Below the pieces are notes generated by a model. It had not been told where the DNA came from, made no database searches, and saw only the letters and a program-made list of their open reading frames with translations. A DNA stretch of 64,000 nucleotides from Hespellia sp. (lineage in GTDB: Bacteria; Bacillota; Clostridia; Lachnospirales; Lachnospiraceae), in contig JAQUUC010000003.1 of the NCBI GenBank assembly GCA_028694105.1, forward strand, positions 1 to 64,000. The letters run 5' to 3'. Shown here piece after piece: positions 1-7,600 of the stretch. Within the stretch, counting starts at the first letter, position 1; the number at the start of each line of letters is the position of its first letter. Position numbers and translations under genes: made by a program.

Positions 1-177
1 CGCGCTGTACCTCAATGTCCATATCATAATCATATTCTGCTATTAACATATTCCTGACCTCGCTTCCCTTCTTTTCCAAATACTCTACAAGAATTCCCTG
101 ATTCACACATTCTTCGATCGCTTTTTCAATTGCTGAGGATAAATCATCTTTTCCTTCTGATTCCTGATAAATCAACT
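1..177 (-). pseudogene. Truncated duplicate of the C-terminal part of the adjacent Rpn-like gene (continues off the window)
   Basis: Positions 1-177 match 504-680 with offset 503 and only a few mismatches; reverse-strand translation QESEGKDDLSSAIEKAIEECVNQGILVEYLEKKGSEVRNMLIAEYDYDMDIEVQR matches the 260..1240 product. Confidence 0.75.
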
Positions 178-189
178 GTTATCATAAAA

Positions 190-255
190 TACAGAGCTGT
201 TGCGCTAAAAGGAAGCATACCAAATTGGTAAGCAGTTAGAACAACAGCTCTTATC
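190..255. repeat. Long imperfect palindrome (possible terminator or miniature element)
   Basis: cAGAGCTGTTGCGCTAA ... TTAGAACAACAGCTCTt arms with inner gcaTACCAAATTGGTAagc. Confidence 0.6.
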
Positions 256-259
256 AATT

Positions 260-1240
260 TCATTTCATTTTTTCTTCAAACTCTTGTACTGAGTTTACCC
301 TTGCTGCCATTTTGTGCCATCTTTTTAGTATCTCTAAATCTCTTTGCGCTTTAATTGTATTAATGAGTGCCTCTGGTATTTCTCCGTATTCTTCCAGAAG
401 TTCCAATATATCCTCTGCCTTTCCTTCCACCTTTCCTTCCATCTTTCCTTCTGCTTTTCCTTCCGCCCTTCCTTCCGCTTTTCCAAGCATATGTGCCTCT
501 TCGCGCTGTACCTCAATGTCCATATCATAATCATATTCTGCTATTAACATATTCCTGACCTCGCTTCCCTTCTTTTCCAAATAACCTACAAGAATTCCCT
601 GATTCACACATTCTTCGATCGCTTTTTCTATTGCTGATGATAAGTCATCTTTTCCTTCTGATTCCTGATACTTCCGAATTGTATCTATGAAGATTCCATA
701 CTCTTTTAAGGTTGGGCATTTTTCAAGAAGATCATGACCTATATCCGGGTTAATATTAATCACTTTCACCTGCAGTTCAAGCGTTGGATTCTCATCCTGT
801 ACTTGGAACGCATCGGAAATCTTTAGTACCGTTTCCTTTTCTTTCCAGTCCAGTCCATTATAAAAGGTGTAAAATTCCGGTTTGGGAATCTTAACCAGCT
901 GCTTTTTATAGCGGTCCTTCACCGGTACAATCTGTTCATATGCTCTTCCACAGTACATTAAGTTCCGCAAAGGCATATTGGCATTGATTGTGGACTGTTG
1001 CTCTGAAAAGATAAGAATCTTATCCTCTACTCCGAACGATGTGTCATTTTCAAAATTCATGTACAGCGTTTTATCTACACGCATCTTTTTTACCTTTGTC
1101 TCTAAAGGCAACTGTTCTTCATGGAGTGCGTTATAGAGCTCAATATCTCTTGCATTTGCCCCATCATCCTGCATGTACAGATCTGTGAACATACTGCTTT
1201 TATGCTCTCGGTTTGCTTTTGGTTCTTTGTTCTGATTCAT
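260..1240 (-). CDS. Rpn-family / PD-(D/E)XK nuclease transposase-like protein with EGKAEGK repeat linker
   Basis: N-terminal SSMFTDLYMQDDGANARDIELYNALHEE, internal VININPDIGHDLLEKCPTLKEYG, C-terminal GKAEGRAEGKAEGKMEGKVEGKAEDILELLEEYGEIPE typical of this family. Confidence 0.75.
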   Translation of the reverse strand: MNQNKEPKANREHKSSMFTDLYMQDDGANARDIELYNALHEEQLPLETKVKKMRVDKTLYMNFENDTSFGVEDKILIFSEQQSTINANMPLRNLMYCGRAYEQIVPVKDRYKKQLVKIPKPEFYTFYNGLDWKEKETVLKISDAFQVQDENPTLELQVKVININPDIGHDLLEKCPTLKEYGIFIDTIRKYQESEGKDDLSSAIEKAIEECVNQGILVGYLEKKGSEVRNMLIAEYDYDMDIEVQREEAHMLGKAEGRAEGKAEGKMEGKVEGKAEDILELLEEYGEIPEALINTIKAQRDLEILKRWHKMAARVNSVQEFEEKMK

Positions 1241-1600
1241 AGAAATCCTCCTTTGTGGAATTCACAAAAGAAGTATTTCTCTATAGTAATAGTATACCTA
1301 AGAGCACACACCTAGACAAGCATCTTTTGCAAATTCATTTTATTGTTCAACTTTTGAAAACTGGCTGAAACGCCATATGACTTTACGACAAAAGACTTTG
1401 TCATGAAAGATGTTTCAATTGTAACAGATGTTATATCGAAATGCAATTGCAAATAATCACAAGCTCTCTGCAATTTAAGGCCCCTTAAATGCAGGGCTGT
1501 CGCACTAGCTGATTAAATGCAGCAGTGCGCAGCTCCTTTACTTCAATCCACTCATCCGACGTCAGTGGCTCATAATTGGAATACATACAAAAACAGTTAA

Positions 1601-2500
1601 TCACTTCCATTTCTTTTCTTTACAGGTCCATTTCTTATCAAAAGTTTGTCCATCAATGATTGATATTATCACTGGTTCCATAAAAATGTGTATTCGGTCT
1701 AATGTCTCTTGAAAGTTTAGTTCTGCCTCTTTTGCAGGTTCGAATGCTTTCCATTGTGTACTAAGAAACTGATTATCTGCAAAAACTGCAATTTTTTCAA
1801 ATTCGCCCCGCCTCAGTGCATGTCCCCTATGCTCGGATGTCTTTTGAACCGCCTCTGATAATAGTTTTCCCTCAAAGTCAAACATATTGGATAAATAGTA
1901 AATATCAAAAAAGTCCTTCATTCTGCTTGTGGTTTCCATACGCTGCAGTATGGCATCCATTTTCTCTGCAATTGTACTTTCTATAGAGTAAGTGCATATT
2001 TCAGGTTTAGAAAATCCTTCTAATCTAGTAGTCAATGCACGTATTTCTGCATTTGGAACAATCACATCATCAATACCTACATCTATTGAAAATGGTACCT
2101 TTACATTTTTTATTTTACCAATCAATTTTGTTTTCACACCCGGATATTTCTTTTCTAATGTAATCTGTTCTGCTCCGGTTACTTCCAGCGTTATATAATC
2201 ATTTTCACTTTCTTGTTCACAAATTTCCTGCATCACAGATTGAATATTGCTTAGTTCATTGGACATCCAGCGAATCATAAAGTCCATATCTCTGGTAGGT
2301 CTACTGTCAAATTGGGTTAATGTATATATAAACATACCCCCTTTTAAAATCATATTATCTCTAAATTTTGAAGTTGATAATCTTCTTAAAAATTCCTCCT
2401 GAAAGAAAAGCTGAAGACTTAACTGATAGTTAATCCCTTCCTTCTTTGCCTGATTCTTTAATCTGGCCAATATTGATGCTTCAATATTAGTTATAGCCAT
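1601..2500 (-). CDS. AbiEii/AbiGii-family nucleotidyltransferase toxin
   Basis: NMILKGGMFIYTLTQFDSRPTRDMDFMIRWMSNE and IAEKMDAILQRMETTSRMKDFFDIYYLS motifs; overlaps the upstream antitoxin ORF. Confidence 0.85.
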   Translation of the reverse strand: MAITNIEASILARLKNQAKKEGINYQLSLQLFFQEEFLRRLSTSKFRDNMILKGGMFIYTLTQFDSRPTRDMDFMIRWMSNELSNIQSVMQEICEQESENDYITLEVTGAEQITLEKKYPGVKTKLIGKIKNVKVPFSIDVGIDDVIVPNAEIRALTTRLEGFSKPEICTYSIESTIAEKMDAILQRMETTSRMKDFFDIYYLSNMFDFEGKLLSEAVQKTSEHRGHALRRGEFEKIAVFADNQFLSTQWKAFEPAKEAELNFQETLDRIHIFMEPVIISIIDGQTFDKKWTCKEKKWK

Positions 2501-3105
2501 ATCGCAAGTACCTCCCTTACCTTTTTCTCTACACGTAGCAACTTTGCATACTCCGCCAGTCTTACCCTGTCTTTTTTATCATCTCGAAGATAATGTTGAA
2601 TTGCAAAATTAAATACCTCTGCATCGATCTTCTTTCTATGCAGAAGACAATCACATATTGTTCTGTCCCTATCATAAATAGATATTTCAACCCCGTCTAT
2701 TTTCACTTTTACTGCACCTGCAAGCAGACGATCGGTGGCAATAAAGTGTGGTTTAATCAGTGGATAGTCTATTTCAAATCTGGTTCTTGCACTTTTATTA
2801 TCAACTGCAATATGCCATGCTGAAGGTGTTCTTTCTGTGTATCCATAGTAATCCAGTGCACTTTCCATACAGATAATGCTATCTGGAAAGAGCTTTGCAA
2901 TCAAAGGTATATCAGAAAAAGAGTTTTCGTCCATATACTGATAATACCCTCTGCGAATCTGCTCGACCTCGCCATTATCTATCAATTGTTTTAGATTCCT
3001 ATAATAAATTCCGTTTTCATTGAGCTGCGATGTACGCATAACACCGTCATATTTTTTAAATATGTTTTTTACATTTTTTTTCATCTTTTCTCCAATACAA
3101 CACAT
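2491..3105 (-). CDS. AbiEi-type antitoxin / transcriptional regulator
   Basis: N-terminal wHTH-like KYDGVMRTSQLNENGIYYRNLKQLIDNGEVEQIRRGYYQY; 10-nt overlap with AbiEii. Confidence 0.85.
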   Translation of the reverse strand: MCCIGEKMKKNVKNIFKKYDGVMRTSQLNENGIYYRNLKQLIDNGEVEQIRRGYYQYMDENSFSDIPLIAKLFPDSIICMESALDYYGYTERTPSAWHIAVDNKSARTRFEIDYPLIKPHFIATDRLLAGAVKVKIDGVEISIYDRDRTICDCLLHRKKIDAEVFNFAIQHYLRDDKKDRVRLAEYAKLLRVEKKVREVLAIWL

Positions 3106-3227
3106 TATATTACACTAAACTATACAATTTCTATTGAACTTTTGTATAATTATACTTCATACATCTCTGATTGTCTATTACGATTATTAATCAATGAAAT
3201 ATCAGCGGAAAAACAGAGCGCGCTCCG

Positions 3228-4061
3228 CTACTGCACAGTCTGGGACAAACGGTTCTTCAGCTCCATATAGCGCGCCCGGCTGACGGGAAGCTCCTGCCCG
3301 TTGGTCAGAACAACTTTGTACCGGCAGAAGGATGCGATGTGAGTGATATTGACGGCGTAGCTCTTATGGATGCGCAGGAACTCGGCAGGCATCTTCTTGA
3401 AATATTCCGCCAGAAGACCGACCGCCTCGAAATCCCCGGTGCTCGTGCACACGGTGCAGTTCTGGTTTGCCGCCTTCAGATAGAGGACCTCTGTGCTGCG
3501 CGGATAGCGGAACATACCATCCCTGCCGCGGAAGACCAGCTTGTCCACATCGGAATTCATCGCATCCATCCGTTTCATGTAGTTGAAAAAGGGAGAATGC
3601 TCTGTCAGACGGTCCTGCGGAAGCGGAATCTGATTCAGCGGAATATCCTGCGCATGGGAGCCGTGGACATGAACCAGCCGAAGCTCACCGTCCATCCGCC
3701 GCCAGACATAGGTTCCCCGCACATGTGCATAGATCACGCTGCCATCCGACAGCGCCGCGGTGGCCTTGTACCGGCCATAGACAACCCATACATTGTGCTC
3801 GTGGAACAGCAGATGGTATTCTTCATCTGACAGCATGACGGACGGCTCCTGATATTCGTTCTCTGTCACCCGCAAAAATTCCTCCAGCCCTTCACACCAC
3901 TGGAAATCATTCGAGCCAATCCACATAAAATCGTCCGACATCGGGGCGGTAGTGTAGCCCTTGTCGCGGTAGTAGAAGCTGCGGACATTCTCCATCGTCC
4001 TGCGAATCAGTTCTTCATCACTGATAAATTGTTTCCCCATTCCATTTTCCTCCGGTTCCAT
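3228..4061 (-). CDS. SnoaL-like domain fused to a LytTR DNA-binding domain
   Basis: C-terminal LYLKAANQNCTVCTSTGDFEAVGLLAEYFKKMPAEFLRIHKSYAVNITHIASFCRYKVVLTNGQELPVSRARYMELK = LytTR; N-terminal YRDKGYTTAPMSDDFMWIGSNDFQWCEG SnoaL/NTF2-like. Confidence 0.8.
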   Translation of the reverse strand: MEPEENGMGKQFISDEELIRRTMENVRSFYYRDKGYTTAPMSDDFMWIGSNDFQWCEGLEEFLRVTENEYQEPSVMLSDEEYHLLFHEHNVWVVYGRYKATAALSDGSVIYAHVRGTYVWRRMDGELRLVHVHGSHAQDIPLNQIPLPQDRLTEHSPFFNYMKRMDAMNSDVDKLVFRGRDGMFRYPRSTEVLYLKAANQNCTVCTSTGDFEAVGLLAEYFKKMPAEFLRIHKSYAVNITHIASFCRYKVVLTNGQELPVSRARYMELKNRLSQTVQ

Positions 4062-4111
4062 CTTTTATAAGGTTATTATACAGAAACAAGAGCGGAAATA
4101 CAATACAAATT

Positions 4112-4142
4112 TACCGGTTACACATAAAAATATACCGTTTAC
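4112..4142. promoter_or_regulatory. Candidate LytTR operator: two direct repeats TACCGGTTAC / TACCGTTTAC, 21 bp apart
   Basis: taccggttac 4112-4121 and taccgtttac 4133-4142. Confidence 0.5.
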
Positions 4143-4149
4143 TTAGTGA

Positions 4150-4178
4150 TTGACATCACTTTGGGGATGCGGTAAAAT
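4150..4178 (+). promoter_or_regulatory. Candidate sigma-A promoter of the pilus locus
   Basis: TTGACA (4150-4155), 17-bp spacer, TAAAAT (4173-4178). Confidence 0.6.
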
Positions 4179-4405
4179 GTGTATGCACGATAACAATCGC
4201 GTATGCACACGGTAAATCTAATCCACCGAATTGCAAAATTCAACAAAAAACATTACACAATTCAACATTTTTCACAAAAAAGTAAAATAAAGTAATATGA
4301 TATAGAAAATGTAATGGATTATGTAATAGAACATACGCTATTATGATAGCACAGAGTAGGAAACTATAGAGGTATCATAATTAAGTAAAAGGAGTCGGAA
4401 AGCGT

Positions 4406-4615
4406 ATGAGTGGAGATAGGAAGCCCGCGAGTACCTTCATTGTGAAAATTCTGGAACAACAGAACGCCACATGGCAGGGGAACATTACATGGGTGGAAGA
4501 GAATAGAGAACAGTATTTCCGTAGCACCTTGGAATTACTTAAGATGATAGACGGTGCATTAGTGAAACAGAACGAAGCAGTTGAAGGGAAAGAAGGAGGA
4601 AGCCATGAGAAGTAA
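4406..4615 (+). CDS. Small conserved-looking protein (69 aa) preceding the adhesin gene
   Basis: AAAAGGAGTCGG upstream; TFIVKILEQQNATWQGNITWVEENREQYFRSTLELLKMIDGAL; 3' end overlaps the adhesin start. Confidence 0.65.
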   Translation: MSGDRKPASTFIVKILEQQNATWQGNITWVEENREQYFRSTLELLKMIDGALVKQNEAVEGKEGGSHEK

Positions 4616-7600
4616 TAGAAAGAGAAGATTAATAGCATTAGTGCTTTGCATGGTGCTCGTGCTCGGCGGAAGCGTCCCATCACTTTTATTTGATAGTTTT
4701 AACGCAGACGAGATCAGTAGTGGGGAGAACGCTCCGGAAGTACAGAGCGAGACAGAAGAAGCACAGGAGCCGGTAGCAGTAGAGGAACCGGCAGCAGCAG
4801 AGGAGCCGGCGGTGCAGGAACCAGCGGCAGTGCAGGAACCGGCGGCAGAGACCGTGGTAGAGGAACTGGCAGCACCATATCAGGATGCGGTAGAACTGAA
4901 GCAGGACCTGTACGACGCAGAGGGGAATGTCATCTGCACCGTTACAGCGAAGATTCCGGCAGAGACATTCGCAGCGAACACTTCCGAAGTGACGATGGAA
5001 GTGAAGCAGACAGACACAGAGACAGCGGATGCAGTTAAGGCACTGATGGAAAAGAGCCTTGCAGAAGACAAAGTATTAGGCAGTTACTTCTTATATAATG
5101 TAGAGTTCAAAGTCAACGGAGAGAAGACAGAACCCGGGAAAGCAATCGACCTTACATTTGAACAGAAGGATTTCCAAATCGGAGATGTAAAAAAAGCGAG
5201 CGCGATCTATTATAATGAAGCAAATTCCATCGCAGGAAATACAGAAGCAGAGATCATCGGAATCACTCAGAGAAATGACAAGATCGAAGAACTTCAAAAT
5301 GCAGGACAGAGTCTTGACACGATGGATGAAGATTACGACTTATCAGAATTTACATTGAACGAAGATGGAACAGCACAGAAGATTCAGATGGACGCAAGAC
5401 GCTCCACCATCTACGGCTGCTTCCTTACAGAAGACAAACCGGCAGACACAGCTGCAGGAGATACAGCAGCCGATACGGGAACAACAGTTCCGGACACAAC
5501 GGTTCCGGATACAGCAGGTGACAACATCTATACAATGGATGATCAGACAGACAACACAGCTGATTCAGATATTATGACAGAGGAACCAACCGAGGAAGTC
5601 ATAACAGATTCACTTACATATGAAGATAATGATGTAACAGTAACAGTTAGTGCAAATGAAAAAGGAATTATCCCAGAGGGAGCAACACTTCAGGTTATTC
5701 CAATTTTGCCGGAGACGCAGGCGAGTGTTACAACAGCCTCAACAATTGCAGTGCCGGAGAAAAAAGAAGCAACAACACTTTCTGCAGCTGCAAATCAATC
5801 AGCAGAAGCAAAGGTAGTTACCCCGGCAAGTTCAGCAAGCGAATACGAAAAAGTAAAAACTCAGCTGGAGGAAAAAGCAGAGAATGAAGATTACGACATC
5901 GCAGGTTTCCTCGCTTATGATATCAGCTTCATCGACAAAGATGGCAACAAAGTAGAACCGAACGGAAATGTAAAAGTAGTCATCGACTACAAGCAAGAAG
6001 CAATTCCGGAAGGTGTCAATGCAGAAGACGATCTTGATGTAACGGTAATGCATTTCGAGGAGAACAGTGCTGGTAATGTCAAAGATGTAGTCGACATGGT
6101 AGCAGATGATACGAAGACAGCTGCAGTGGAAACGACAGACAGTGCGCAGGTAAAAAAAGCAGAATTTGAAACGGACAGCTTTTCGACCTTTACGGTAACA
6201 TGGAAACGTTTCGGCAATAAGTACACGATTGGTATTCAATATGTAAACACAAATGGTGATTCAATAGATGGAAAAACGGGGAACAGTGACACATTAGATC
6301 CGGGCGATATCATTACTTTAAGTGATCCTACATACAATGTGAACATTCAAAATTATGCGTTTGATCATGCAGAGATAAGACCAGAGAATCAAGCAGTTAC
6401 AATTACTGGTGCGAGATATTATAGAAATAGTAGTGGGAACTCTAAAAATCGATATCAGTATACAACAGCTACTAGCCCATCGGCACAAAGCAATTGGAGT
6501 ACATATGATTATGGAAAAGCAGAGACAATTTATATGGTCTATAGACCGGCATATGAGTTCTATGATTTTAATGGAAACTCATTGACGAACAGTTCTTATC
6601 AGGCATTACTTGATGCGATGATAAAGAATGTTGAGACGGATCCCGATGTTTCAATTAAAAACTGGACGCGTTCAAGCAAATATGTTAATTTGACGAAACT
6701 TACTAATGAAAGTACTAGTAACTGGAATTGGAACAGCTTAAGTTCACTGAATTTGGATCTAACGGATGCTTCACAGGTTTGGGACGGTTCGCGGTTGAAC
6801 AGCGCTGGTCGGGTGAACCACAACTATAATAATTATATTGATCGCTATGGCAGCGGAGCAGGTGATTATCATGATACTGTCTCAGTATATAATAATGAGC
6901 TTCTTGATTCGGCAACATGGAAAAAAGACGATAATGCTAACCAATCGACATCTTCCATGTATCGTTTCAGAGGAGAATTTACGATTCCGGAGAATATGAA
7001 TCCAAACGAGTATTCATTTACATTGGATCAGGTTACACCGGGAAACAGTATTTATATCAACGATGATGTGTACGTATTTGTTTATCCAAAGAATGTAACG
7101 TTGACTAATGATAACTTCATGGACTATCTGGCATTCTGGACTGGGACAGCAAATCAGTCAGGAACAATTTCTTTCCATGGAAGAATAGGAACGCAGGTAG
7201 AACAGAGTACTGATAGCAATGTGAATAAATATTCTGATTATTCCAAAGTAACAGATGGCTGGAAGATGGCGGCGGTGGAAGATAATGCCGCAAATGCTAT
7301 TCTGAATGCATATAGGCAAAATGGAACAAAAGATTTTTATGTAGATGTTATCACCGATGATTACGATGGTGGTGGCGGAATGTATCGTCTGAAGATGGAG
7401 ACAAACCTACAGAAAAGATATCCGGTAGAGTTTACAAAGGTAGATGTAATTGATATGGCAACGCCGGTTGCAGGTGCAAAGTTTGAACTCGATCAGGTGG
7501 ACTCTGATGGAAAAGCAACAGGGGTTCATTATGATACAACATCAGGAAGTGATGGAAAAGTAACAGTCAACGTAGTTGCTGGTATTTATCATATGACAGA

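Noticed and set aside
312-558. Ser/Phe/Pro-rich plus-strand ORFs (FPSTFPSIFPSAFPSALPSAF)
   Set aside because: Antisense of the EGKAEGK repeat in the Rpn-like gene.
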